Part shown: positions 22,546 through 33,543 of the stretch, piece after piece
Numbering within the stretch: the stretch's first letter is position 1
How the letters are laid out: each line of letters opens with the position of its first letter
Assembly (NCBI RefSeq): GCF_019578655.1
Contig: NC_063257.1
Location: 28,200,362 to 28,264,361 of the forward strand
Reading direction: 5' to 3'
Length of the DNA stretch: 64,000 nt
Source of the DNA: Ricinus communis
Taxonomy: Eukaryota; Streptophyta; Magnoliopsida; Malpighiales; Euphorbiaceae
Program-made: the position numbers and the translations under genes
Notes under the pieces: generated by a model
Databases searched by the model: none
Seen by the model: the letters and a program-made list of their open reading frames with translations, nothing else
Told to the model about the DNA's origin: nothing

Positions 22546-25500
22546 GTTGACCAGTCAACTCTTCTCTAGTTCTTTATTTGACTTTAGTTTATTCATCTTT
22601 CTTTACAGGTTCTTTCAAGAACTTTGCGGACTTATGAAGACCCATACTTGAGAAGCTAGACTTATTGCTCATGTCCTTCCTTTCTTTGTGTTCTTTGTCT
22701 ACCCTTGTGTTTACATCAATTCTATTTTATCCTTACACGTAGGCATGGAAGAGAATAAAGAACTTGTGATTTCTTTCCTTATTGGATACAAAATCCAAAC
22801 TATGTTCTCATTTGTTCTTTTCATTTAGTCCTCTCTTTTATTTTATGTCTTGTATGATGGTTTGGTTTTATTTGGCCAGCATTAGCAGGAGTGCTGAGTT
22901 AAAGGGCATGGAAGCAAAAATCATAAGCATCGATCCAATGTTGGACAAATGTGATAAAAGAAATTTAGTTGATCCAGTACTGATCATAGATGAATCTTTT
23001 AGAGAAAAGAGGAATGCTGAGAATCGAGGCATGCTCAAATATCCTGATTCAGGATTTGCACTATTGGGATCTTCATCATTCCTTATTTCTCTTGGCACGA
23101 GGACTCTTAATGACACAAGGATTGGTATAAGGAATCATGGGAATGCAATTAACAATTTTACCGGTGGCATTAGGGCTTCGGTTGATAATCAAGCAGGCGA
23201 GACGTAAATCCACCAGCTTAAGGGAGAAATCATGTTGTTTTCAATAAATCCAAGCGTAATACAAGCGGGAATGCGAGCACTTTGATGTTTGGGATGCATA
23301 TAATAAAGTACTTTAGATGGGAGGGTTATTAGGTAGCCCAACGCGAATTTCCCTTATTTTCATTAAGTTGGCTCATAAACTTTGGGACTACGATAATTGT
23401 TGACCAGTCAACTCCTCTTTAGTTCTTAATTTGATTCTAGTTTATTCATCCTTCTTTATTTATTTACTCATATTTAGCTTCTACTTCTTCTTATGGAATA
23501 AGGCTTTCGCACTATGGAAACCGCATGCAACCAAATATTTTAGGATAATGAGCATATAATTTCATTTTTCTACCTTGCTGAGAATAAAGTTATAGGTTTT
23601 TCAAGAACTTTGCGAACTTATAAGACTCGCACTATCAAACCTAGGCTTACTGCTCACATCCTTCCTTTCTTTTATGGTCTTTATCTACCAAGAACCCATT
23701 TTCGGCCCCTGCAGAGTCGATTTGGACTGTGCAGAGCCAACCGGCTATGTTCGTAGCTGAATTAGCTCTGCATAGAGTCGATCGGCTCTATGGGTTAAGG
23801 CATAAATCAATTCAATTAGATCCTTATGCTTATCCATGGAAGAGAATAAAAGGTTTGCAATTTCTTTCCTTATCGGATCTGAAATCCTACCTATGTTCTC
23901 TTTTATTCTTTTCTTTTGTTCCTCTCTTTCTAATTTATATATTGTATAATGGTTTGGTTTTATTTAGCGAGCATAAACAAGAATGTTGAGTTAAAGCGCA
24001 TGGAAGCAAAAATCATAAGCACCAATCCAATGCTTGGACAAATGCGATGAAAGAAATTTAGCTGATCGAATATTAATATCATTTTTTGAATGATCATAGA
24101 CGAATCTTTTGCAGGTAAGAGGAATGCTGAGAATCAAGGCACGCCCAAATATTTTGATTCAAGATTTGCGCCGTTGGGATCTCCATCATTCCTTGTTCCT
24201 CTAGGCATGAGGACTCTTTATGACATAAGGATTGTCATAAGGAATCATGGGAATGCAATTAAACAGCTTGACTGGTGGCATTGGGGATTAGCTTGATGAT
24301 CAAGCAGGACAAGACGTAAATCCATGCGCGTGAGGGAGAAATCATATGAATGAAATTAAAAAAGCTTGATTAGTGGCATTGTGGATTAGGTTGTTGATTA
24401 AGCAAGACGAAATGTAAATCCATGTGCGTAAGGGAGAAATCATATTATTTTCAATAAACCCAAGGATAATACAAGCACGAATGTGAGTGTTTTGATGTTT
24501 TGGATGCATATAATGAAGTATTTTGGGTCGAAACATTATTAGATTGCCCAATGCAAATTTTCCCTTGTTGTCATTAAACTAGCTCATAGAAATTAGGACT
24601 ACAAGAGTTGTTGACCTGTCAACTCCTCTTTGGTTCTTAATTTGAATTTAGTTTATTCATCTTTCTTTAGTTATTTACTCATATTTATCTTGTACTTTCT
24701 TCTTCTTATGGAATGAGGGATTACACACTATAAAAACCACATGCAACCGAATATTTGAGGCTAGTGAGCATATTATTTCAATTTTCTACATTGCAGGGAA
24801 TTAAGCTACAGGTTCTTTCAAGAACTTTATGAACTTATGAAGACTCGCACTAACGAACCTAGACTTATTGCTCATGTCCTTCCATTCTTTTATGCTCTTT
24901 GGCTACCCTTTTGATCCTTATGCTTAGCCATGGAAGAGAATAAAGAACTTACAATTTCATTCCTTCTCGAATCCGAAATCCTACCTCTGTTCTCATTTGT
25001 TTGTTTCTTTAATTCGTTTCTTTCTAATCTATGTCTTGTTTGAAGGTTTGATTTTATTTGGCGAGCATAAATAGGAGTGTTGAGTTAAAGCATATGGAAG
25101 TGACAATCATAGGCACCGATAAAATGCTTGGGAAAAATGCCAAGAAACAAAATTAGTTGATCAAGTACTGATATCATTCCTCAAATAATCACGGACGAAT
25201 CTTATGGAGGAAAGAGGGATCACCGAGAGTCGAGGAATGCCCAAATATTCTTATTCAAGATTTGCACCATTAAGATCTCCATCATTCATTGTTCTTCTAG
25301 GCACAATGACTCCTGATGACACAAGGATTGACACAAGGAATCATGGGAATGCAATTACCAAGCTTGACCGGTGGCATTAGGAGTTAGCTTGAGATCATGT
25401 TGTTTTCAATAAATTCAAGCATAATACAAAGTGGGAATGCGAGTATTTTGATGTTTGGGATGCATATAATGAAGTAATTTCGGTCAGAGTGTTACTTGGT

Positions 25501-27171
25501 AGCCCCATGCAAATTTTCCTTTGTTTCTGTTAAGCTAGCTCATAAAATTTAGGACTACGAGAGGGCTTTCGTTTAGTCTATTTATCTTTCCTTATTTATT
25601 TAATCATATTTAGCTTCTAGTTTCTTCTTCTTATGAAATGAGGGCTTTCGCACTTCCAAAACCGCATGCAACTGAATATTTGAGGCTAGTGAACATGTTA
25701 TTTTAGTTTTCTACCTTGTAGAGAATTAAGTTATGGGTTCTTTCAAGAAATTTACGAACTTGTGAATACCCGCACTACGTCCTTCCTTTCTTTTGTGTTT
25801 TTTGTCTATCATTGTATCGAAATTAATTCGATTTGATCTTTATACTTAGCCATGGAAGAGAATAAAGAACTTACTACTTGTTTCTTTATTAGATCTGAAG
25901 TCCTACCTATGTTCTCATTTGTTTGTCTCATTCTAATCTATGTCTTGAATGATGGTTTAGGTTTTATTTGGCGAGCATAAACAGAAGTGTTGAATTAAAG
26001 CACGTGGAAGCGACAATTATAGGCATCGATCCAATGCTTGAAAAAATACGAAGAAAGAAAATTAGTTGATCGAGTATTAATATCATTCTTCTAATGATCG
26101 TAGACAAATCTTTTGGCGGAAAGAGGAACGCCGAGAATCAAGGCACGCTAAAATATTCTGATTTAGGATTTGCACCGTTAGGATCTCCATCATTCCTTGT
26201 TCCTCTAGGCACGAGGGCTCCTGATGACACAAGAATTGGCATAAGGAATCATGGGAACACAATTAACAAGCTTGACTGGTGCGATTAGGCCTTAGCTTGA
26301 TGATTAAGCAGGAAGAGATGTAAATCAACGAGCATAAGGGATAAATCATTATTGTTTTTAATAAATCCAATCGTAATACAAGTGGAAACATGAGCATTTT
26401 AATGTTTGGAAAACATATAATGAAGTAATTTGGGTTGGAGTGTTACTTGGTAGCCCCATGCGAATTGCCCATTGTTTTCATTAAGCTGGCTTAGAAAATT
26501 TGGAACTACGAGAGTTGTTGACCAGTCAACTCCTCTCTAGTTCTTGATTTGACTTTAGTTTATTCATCTTTCTTTATTTATTTAATCATATTTAACTTCT
26601 AGTTTCTTCTTCTTATGGAATAAGGAGTTTTGGATTATCAAAAGCACATGTAACCGAAACATATTACTTCAGTTTCCTAGCTTGTATAGAATTAAGTTAC
26701 AGATTCTTTCATGAACTTTGCTGACTTGTGAAGACTCACACTAGTGAACATAGACTTATTGCTCACGTCCTTTCTTTCTTTTGTGTTTTCTGCCCACCCT
26801 TGTGTTTAAATCAACACGATTTGATCCTTACGCTTAGCCATGGAAGAGAGGAAGAACTTACAATCTCTTTCCTTATTGGATCTAAAATCCTACCTATGTT
26901 CTCATTTGTTCTTTTCTTTAGTTCCTCTCTTTCTAATATATGTCTTCTATGATGGTTTGGTTTTATTTGGCGAGCATAAACAACAGTGTTGAATTAAAGC
27001 ATATGGAAGAGACAATGTTTGAAAAAAATATGAAGAAAAAAAATTAGTTGATCGAGTATTAATATCATTCTTTAATTGATCATAAAAAAATGTTTTGGAG
27101 GAAAGAGGAACGCCGAGAATTGAGACACGCCCAAATATTTTGATTCATGATTTGCACCATTAGGAGTTGTA
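22546..27171 (-). repeat. Tandem-repeat block, minus-oriented (about 4.5 units)
   Basis: Head-to-tail units read as the reverse complement of the plus block. The landmark GGATCTCCATCATTCCTTGT recurs near 23068, 24180, 25270 and 26190, giving periods of about 920-1115 bp. A TATA-like CTATAAAAACC sits upstream of a splice-acceptor-like TTTTCTACCTTGCAG and the word GTTCTTTCAAGAACTTTGCG. The dyad GTTGACCAGTCAAC is visible near 23400 and 26517. A 100-bp segment with ACCGGCTATG and CCCCTGCAGAGTCG (about 23695-23800) is an extra insert in one unit. The block ends where a Cassandra LTR piece interrupts the word GCACCATTAGGA. Confidence 0.92.
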
Positions 27172-27323
27172 GGAACTCCAAAGTTAAACGCGCTTGGTTC
27201 AAAGAAATTCCAAGATAGGGGACCTCCTGGGAAGTTCTCAAACCCGCCAAAGGGACAAAACCGTGAGGCCAGTGAGGGCCAAAGTGGACAATATCTCATG
27301 TGATATGGTTCCGGATTGTTACA
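27172..27323 (+). mobile_element. Truncated Cassandra LTR with 5S-like promoter
   Basis: Plus-strand copy of the 3' half of the LTR seen at 13069-13923. The 5S-like box A (AAGTTAAACGCGCTTGG, 27181-27197) and box C (GATAGGGGACCTCCTGGGAA, from 27214) are both present, better preserved than in the full element. It ends GGATTGTTACA at 27323. No second LTR or target duplication is visible, so this is a truncated copy at a junction. Confidence 0.82.
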
Positions 27324-27650
27324 ATTTATATCCTATTTAGGATAAAGATAACCTTCATAACTAAAAGAGATAACTAAATCAAAGTCCTAATTAGGTTAAA
27401 ATACATGTGTGGCCGCCCAAAATAAGCTATAAAATCCTAATTTACTTAAGACATGTAGATGGGCCTCATAACATAAGCCAAGTTTGGCCTAAAGTGTTCA
27501 TATGCTCCAATTCCGCTTCTTTGGTCTTCTTAAGCCTAATTAGATTCATTCAAGCCCAATAGATTGAATTAGTTTAATGAATCTTGAACTTAAATCCAGT
27601 TATATGTCCTTAGCCCAAATGTCTTAGATAACCTCATTAACTTGAAATTT
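27324..27650 (-). repeat. LTR fragment, family E, minus strand
   Basis: The reverse complement of 27324-27400 matches 37318-37390 (ACCTAATTAGGACTTTG, TTAGTTATTTCTTTTA, TTATCCTAGATAGGATG). The remainder, rich in GGGCC and AGCCCAA words, is typical of LTR U3 DNA. No coding sequence. Confidence 0.6.
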
Positions 27651-27880
27651 GAATCGAACTTGGATTCCTAGTTGATTTAAGATTCCTTTCATTGCTTGAG
27701 CTCCTAATATCATCAAGACTCTTTGCTGGATTAGGATTCCTAGTTGATTCAGGACTCCTTATAGGTTTCCTAGTTGATTCAGGACCCCTTATAGGATTAG
27801 GATTCCTTGAGCTAGTAGGATTTGCATCATTAAGACTCCTTGTTGAAATAAGATTAATTATGCTATTTTGGTTTCAATTA
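27651..27880 (-). repeat. LTR fragment, family A, minus strand
   Basis: Imperfect short repeats of GATTCCTAGTTGATTCAGGA type correspond in reverse complement to the AGGAATCCTAATTCCA-rich 5' part of the solo LTR at 29548. Both ends are truncated. Confidence 0.6.
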
Positions 27881-28044
27881 TAGATAAATGTTACTTTCAA
27901 TTAATCCAAGTACGAATGAGTGTGTTTTGATGTTTGCAAGGCATATAATGAAGTATATTGGGCTAGAGTGTTATTAAGTGCACCCAAGCGAATTTCCCCT
28001 TATTTTCGTTAAGGAATCATGGGAGAGCAATTGACAATCTGATA
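27881..28044 (-). repeat. Tandem-repeat remnant, minus-oriented
   Basis: About 160 bp: TCAATTAATCCAAG, GATGTTTGCAAGGCATATAA and AAGGAATCATGGGAGAGCAA match the minus-oriented repeat with an internal deletion. Confidence 0.75.
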
Positions 28045-28430
28045 TGCATCGGGCAAGGATTAAAGATATTAGTTTGAATGGGCTTTATGACGAGGGCAAT
28101 AAGAAAGAATCAAGGAAGGATCCATTAAGTTTGCCACAAGATCCAATGATAAGGTTAAGGGCCAAGAAGCTTCAAGAGTCTTTAAATGGTCACAAGATCC
28201 GATAGGATTCCGCCCCAAATGAAATTCATAAAGAATGGGCTTTGTTTAATGTTCTTAAAGTCCAAGTTTATGGAAGCCAAATGGGCTTTATTTAATATTC
28301 TTAAAGTCCAAGTTTATGAAGGCTTTCCTTAGCTCTTAGTATCCTATTTGATTAGATGTTAGAGTTTTCTAAGCTTGTAAGAAAACTCATATTAGATCAG
28401 ATTAGTTAAGTAAGAGTTCTATTCTTCTTA
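28045..28430 (+). pseudogene. Ty3/gypsy polyprotein C-terminal tail plus LTR piece
   Basis: Positions 28060-28200 can be read as RIKDISLNGLYDEGN and LPQDPMIRLRAKKLQESLNG, the tail motif (GPxTRARAKKLxE) found at the C-terminus of many plant gypsy polyproteins. A stop follows. Next comes a short tandem duplication of the word TGGGCTTTRTTTAAT plus TTCTTAAAGTCCAAGTTTATG (two copies in 28235-28322). The rest, to 28430, is LTR-like (TTAGAGTTTTCTAAGCTTGTAAG). Only this tail survives. It is flanked on both sides by minus-oriented 1-kb repeat. Confidence 0.6.
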
Positions 28431-29547
28431 GAAACTGCGGGCAACTGAATACTTGAGGCTAATGAGTATATTATTTTAGTTTTCTATCTTGTAGGAAATC
28501 AAGTTATGTGATCTTTCAAGAAATTTGTGGACTTATCAACACTCGCGCTTTGAGCATAGACTTATCCCTCATGTCCTTCCTTTCTCTTGTGTTCTTTGTC
28601 TACACTTGTGTTTAAATCAATTCGATTTGATCCTTAGGCTTAGTCGTATAGAAGAGAATAAAAAACTTATGATTTCTTTCCTTATTGGATATGAAATCCT
28701 ACCTATATTCTCATTTTGTTTGTTTCTTTTGTGTCTCTCTTTCTAATCTTTATCTAGTATGTTTGGTTTAGTTTTATATGGGGAGCATAAACACGAGTGT
28801 TATGTAAAAGCGCGTGGAAGCGACAATCATAGGCACCGATCCAATGCTTGAGCGAATGCAAAGAAAGAAAATTAGTTATTCGTGTATTAATATCATTCTT
28901 CGAATAATCGCAAAGAAATCTTTTAAAGGAAAGAAAGAACACCGAGAATCGAGGGATGCCCAAATATTATGACTCAGGATTTGCACCATTAGGATCTCAA
29001 TCCTTCCTTTTTCCTCTAGGGACGAGGACTTCTGATGATGCAAGGTTGGGTGTAAGGAATCATGGGAACGCAATTAACAAGCTTGACCGGTGGCATTGAG
29101 GCTTAACTTGATGATCAAGCAAGAGAGACGTAAATCCACATGCATAAAGGACAAATTAGGTTGTTTTCAATTAATCCAAGCACAATACAAGCTGAAATTC
29201 AAGCGCTTTGATGTTTGAAATACATATAATGAAGTAATTTAGGTCAGTTTTTTAGGTAGGCCTACCCGAATTTACCCTTATTTTTATTAAGTAGGCTCAT
29301 AGAATTTGGGAGTATGAGAGTTGTTGCCCAGTCAATTCCTCTCTAGTTCTTGATTTGACTACAGTTTATTAATCTTTATTTATTTATTCATATTTAGCTT
29401 CTAGTCTCTTCTTCTTATAGAATGAAGGCTTTCGCACTATAAAAACCACACGCAACCGAATACTTGAGGCTAATGAGCATATTATTTCAGATTTCTACCT
29501 TGCAAGAAATCAAGTTATATATTCTTTTAATAAGTTTATGGACTTAT
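28431..29547 (-). repeat. Tandem-repeat block, minus-oriented
   Basis: About one full unit. It has the TATA-like TATAAAAA at 29438-29445, then the U5-like TTCTTTTAATAAGTTTATGG at 29522, about 84 bp apart. It ends at the CTTAT target duplication (29543-29547) of the solo LTR. Confidence 0.9.
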
Positions 29548-30410
29548 TGATGAGAATCCATGTAGCATAAAAAACTCTACTCCAACAAGAAAACCTAATG
29601 ATACAAATCCCACTTGCCCAAGGAATCCTACTTCAACAAGGAGTCTTAATTCCAATAGGAATCCTAATCCAGCAAGAAATTCTGATGATATTAAGAGTTC
29701 AAGTGACAAAAGAAATCTATTTCCACTAGGAATCCTAATCCTACTAGGAGTCCTAGTCCGATTCAAAGTTCAAGTGAGATTGGACTTAATCAAGACAATG
29801 GGCCTCAAGATACTCTTACCAACTCTATCCAACATATGGAGGCATGATTAAGACAAGATAAACCCAAGATAATCAAGTCAAGCTATTTGGAGTCCAATAC
29901 TAAATAATGGGTCGCATATCACATGTTACTTAAGCCCAATTGTCATGTTTAGGGTTGGACATATTTTAGAAGAATTTGTTCATTTAAAGAAATCCTTTAA
30001 TTCTTAGAAGTCTATTTTAAGTTAACTTTTTAGTTTAGCAGTTCTATTCCTAGTCTTATTGTTATTTGGTTCCTTATCATTATAGAATTAGGTTTCTTTA
30101 AGCTAGTATAAATTTCTATGTAGAGGGAGTTGTTGGATATTGATTATTTTGGAGTTAATTCTATTCTTTTTTTCTTTTTGAACTTGGTGAATTTATCAAG
30201 TGAAGGCTTAGTGTTTTACAAACTTAGTTTCTTCTAAACTTTTGTTTATGTTAAACAGCCTTTAATTCTTTATAATTAAGGTTTTTAAGTACAAGTTATT
30301 TAAGGGTCTTATTGGGAGTTAAAGCTCCTTTGCTTGATTAGGTGAATGATCCTTGGTGCAGACATCAACATTGAATACAGGTTTGGCACAAGTTAGCCAC
30401 GTTCATATCA
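29548..30410 (+). mobile_element. Solo LTR, family A (863 bp)
   Basis: Starts TGATGAGAATCC, ends GTTCATATCA and is flanked by a perfect 5-bp duplication CTTAT (29543-29547 and 30411-30415), so insertion followed by LTR-LTR recombination is the simplest history. The 5' third is made of imperfect AGGAATCCTAATTCCA-type repeats, and one frame there gives an Asn/Thr/Arg/Pro-rich peptide that is probably not a real product. A TATA-like TATAAATT lies near 30107. Other copies: 37887 (+), 39651-40070 (-), 63735 (-) and a fragment at 27651. Confidence 0.88.
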
Positions 30411-31255
30411 CTTATCAACACTCGCGTTAGCGAGCATAGACTTATCCCTCATGTCCTTCCTTTCTCTTGTGTTCTTTATCTACGCTTGTGTTTAAATCAA
30501 TTCGATTTGATCCTTACCCTTAGCCATATGGAATAGAATAAAGAACTTATGATTTTTTCCTTATTGGATATGAAATCCTACCCATATTCTCTTTTTGTTT
30601 ATTTCTTTTGTGTCTCTCTTTCTAATCTCTATTTAATATGTTGGTTTGGTTTTATATGGGGAGCTTAAACACGAGTGTGGAGTGAAAGTGCGTGGAAGCG
30701 GCAATCATAGGCACCAATCCAATGTTTAGAGGAATGTAAAGAAATAAAATTAGTTGATCGAGTGTTGATATCATTCTCTGAATGATCATAGATGAATCTT
30801 TTAGAGGAAAGAGGGAACTATGAGAATCGAGTCACGAACAAATATTCTAATTCAGGATTTGCACCATTAGGATCTCCATCATTCCTTATTCCTCTAAGCA
30901 CGACGACACATGATGAAACAGGGATTGGCGTAAGGAATCATGGAAATGCAATTGATAAACTTGACTAGTGGCAATTGCGGCGTAGCTTTTAGATCAAGTA
31001 GGACAAGATATAAATCCACTTGTGTAAAGGAGAAATCATAATGTTATCAATGGATCCAAGCATAATATAATAAGGATTGCGAGATTTTTTATCTTTGGGA
31101 TACATATAATTAAGTAATTTGATTTGGAGTGTCATTAGGTAGGCCCACATGAATTTCCCTTTGTTTTTGTTATATTGGTTCATAAAATTTGGGATCTCTA
31201 TCATTCCTTATTCCTCAAGGCATGAGTACTCCTAATGATATAAGGATTACTATAA
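30411..31255 (-). repeat. Tandem-repeat block, minus-oriented, ending in an inversion joint
   Basis: Continues the unit interrupted by the solo LTR (CTTATCAACACTCGCG). Near 31190 it jumps from AAAATTTGGGA directly to TCTCTATCATTCCTTATTCC, skipping most of a unit, then meets a plus-oriented block at about 31255. Confidence 0.88.
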
Positions 31256-32282
31256 GGATTGGTTAACCACTCTCTTAGTTTTAAATTTTATGAGCCAGCT
31301 TAACAAAAATAAGAGAAAATTTATGTGCGCCTACCTAATAACACTCCGACCTAGATTATTCATTGTATGTATCTCAAACATCATAATGTTCATATTTCCA
31401 ATTGTATTATGCTTGGATTTATTGAAAACAACATGATTTCTCCATTACGCACGTGGATTTACATCTCGTCTTGCTTGATCATCAAGCCAATCCCCAACGC
31501 TAAAAGTTAGGCTTTCTAATTGCATTCGCATGATTCCTTTTGCCAATCCTTGTGTCATCAAAAGTCCTTGTGCCTAGAGGAATAAGGAATGATGGAGATC
31601 CCATTAGTGCAAATCATGAATCGATTCTCGGCGTTCCCTCTTTCCTTCAAAAGAATTATTTGCAATCATTTGAAGAATGATATCAATACTCGATCAACTA
31701 TTTTTCTTTCATTATATTTCTCCAAGCATTGGATCAATGCCTATAATTGTCGCTTCCATGTGATTTAGCTCAACACTCCTATTTATGCTTACCACATAAA
31801 ACCAAACCATCATATAAGACATCGATTAGAAAAAGACAAAGAAAACAATAGAACAAATGAGAAGATAGGTAGGATTCCATATCCGATAAGGAGAGAAATC
31901 ACAAGTTCCTTATTCTCTTCCATGGCTAAGCTTCTTTATTCTCTTCCATGGCTAGGCATAAGGATCAAATTGAATTAATTTAAATGCAAGGATAGACAAA
32001 GAACACAAAAAATAGGAAGGACGTGAGTAATAAGTCTAGATTCGCTAGTGCGGGTCTTCATAAGTCCGCAAAGTTCTTAAAAGAACCTGTAACTTAATTT
32101 TTTGTAAGGTAGAAAACTTAAATAATATGCTCATTAGCCTCAAATATTTGATTGCATGCAGTTTTCACAGTGTGGAAGCCCTCATTCCATAAGAAGAAGA
32201 AACTAGAAGCTAAATATGAGTAAAAAAATAAAGAAAGATGAATAAACTAAAATCAAATCAAGAACTAGAGAGCAGTTGTGAT
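31256..32282 (+). repeat. Tandem-repeat block, plus-oriented
   Basis: About one unit. Contains a 27-bp tandem duplication of TTTATTCTCTTCCATGGCTA type near 31910-31965. Ends at GAGAGCAGTTG against an LTR fragment. Confidence 0.9.
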
Positions 32283-32750
32283 ATGAACCTAACCTATATC
32301 AAAGGATTAAATCCGTATAATAGTTTGATTTCATTGCCCAAGATCTGTTTATAACCAGATTAATGGAAACCTTAGACCCTTCAAGTATATTAAATTATCA
32401 AATCTAAGGTATTAGAGGTAGAAGACGCCACAGCTTAGTATGGATTCTAAATTGATAAGTCAAATTTGAACGCCACAAACAATGAATTGCTTGATAAGTT
32501 CGATTTAGCTCTAAACAAGAACTAAGAATAAAGTTTAAACTCACAAAATATATTAATCATCAATCAATCAATGAACTTGAAAATTCATAATAAGATAGAG
32601 ATAAACATCCTAACTAAAAATGATAACTAATAATAAAGTCCTAATACTCCTAAAATATTATATACCCGCCCATTAGGAGTAAGAAACCCTAGTTTCTTTA
32701 AGTCACATGCATGGGCCATCTTTTCTAGAGCTAATTAGGCACAAACTCCC
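32283..32750 (-). repeat. LTR fragment in minus orientation joined to pol
   Basis: Begins TGATATGAACCTAACC, which in reverse complement is an LTR-type 3' end (GGTTCATATCA). Its interior (AGATAACTAAT, AAAGTCCTAAT, GGGCCATC) resembles the family E fragment at 27324. It points opposite to the pol fragment that follows, so it is not the 5' LTR of that element. Confidence 0.6.
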
Positions 32751-32753
32751 TTA

Positions 32754-33215
32754 TTGATGCCTTTTATGCTAACTAATGCCCCTAGTACCTTTATGAGACA
32801 TATGAATCATGTTTTACGTCCTTTTATCGGCAAGTTTATTGATTTGTATTTTGATGACATATTAGTCTATAGCAATTCCATGCATGAGCATTTAGAGTAT
32901 CTTAGGACTTTATTTGATGTCTTGCAAAGAGAAAAACTCTGTGTTAATCTCGGCAAGTGTGACTTTTGCACTCCTAAGGTAGTTTTTCTTGGATTTGTTG
33001 TTAGTGCTAATGGGATCGAGTAGATAAAGAAAAAGTAGAGGCTATTGCTTTTTGGCCAATACCTAAGAGTGTGAGTGAGGTGAGATCTTTTCATGGCCTA
33101 GCTAGCTTATATAGGCATTTTTTCAGGAATTTTTCTACCCTTACCACCCTATTAAGCAACATGTAGGTTTTAAATAGGGAGAGGCACAAGATAAATTAAT
33201 TTATGCTCATTTACT
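32754..33215 (+). pseudogene. pol: Gypsy reverse transcriptase C-terminal half, frameshifted
   Basis: Reads [20 protein letters not shown], then [11 protein letters not shown] with both catalytic Asp codons (32853-32858), then [20 protein letters not shown]. After GIE a one-base deletion near 33020 creates a stop (TAG 33021-33023). The next frame continues DKEKVEA..PKSVSEVRSFHGLAS to about 33150, and then another shift follows (HVGFK, stop, GEAQDK). The active site is intact but the N-terminal fingers and palm are absent, so the enzyme would not be made. Confidence 0.88.
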
Positions 33216-33543
33216 TGCTTTGCCTAATTTTGATTCTACTTTTAAGATTGAATGTGATGCTTCTACTGTTGGAATTGGAGCTGTATTAATGCAAGAGGGT
33301 AGGCCAATTGCCTATTTTAGTGAAAAGCTTAGTGGTGCAAGCTTATACTATCCCACCTATGATAAAGAGATGTTTGCATTGGTGCGGGCGTTGGAGACAT
33401 GGCAGCATTATTTATTGCCGAAGGAGTTCATAATTCATACTGATCATGAGAGCTTAAACCATTTGAAGGGTCAAAATAAGTTGAATACAAGGCATGCAAC
33501 TTGGAGTTCATTTATAGAGACTTTTCCATATGATCAAATATAA
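33216..33543 (+). pseudogene. pol: Gypsy RNase H domain
   Basis: [20 protein letters not shown] holds the first acidic residue, [20 protein letters not shown] the Glu, and [13 protein letters not shown] the next Asp. The frame runs on to [10 protein letters not shown], where a frameshift near 33530 moves the continuation ([18 protein letters not shown]) into another frame. The domain itself is unbroken and is the best preserved part of this element. Confidence 0.88.

Noticed and set aside
22868..23116. Minus-strand frames such as the 82-codon one in satellite units
   Set aside because: Several frames in both strands are partly open in the same stretch, and copies carry frequent stops and indels.
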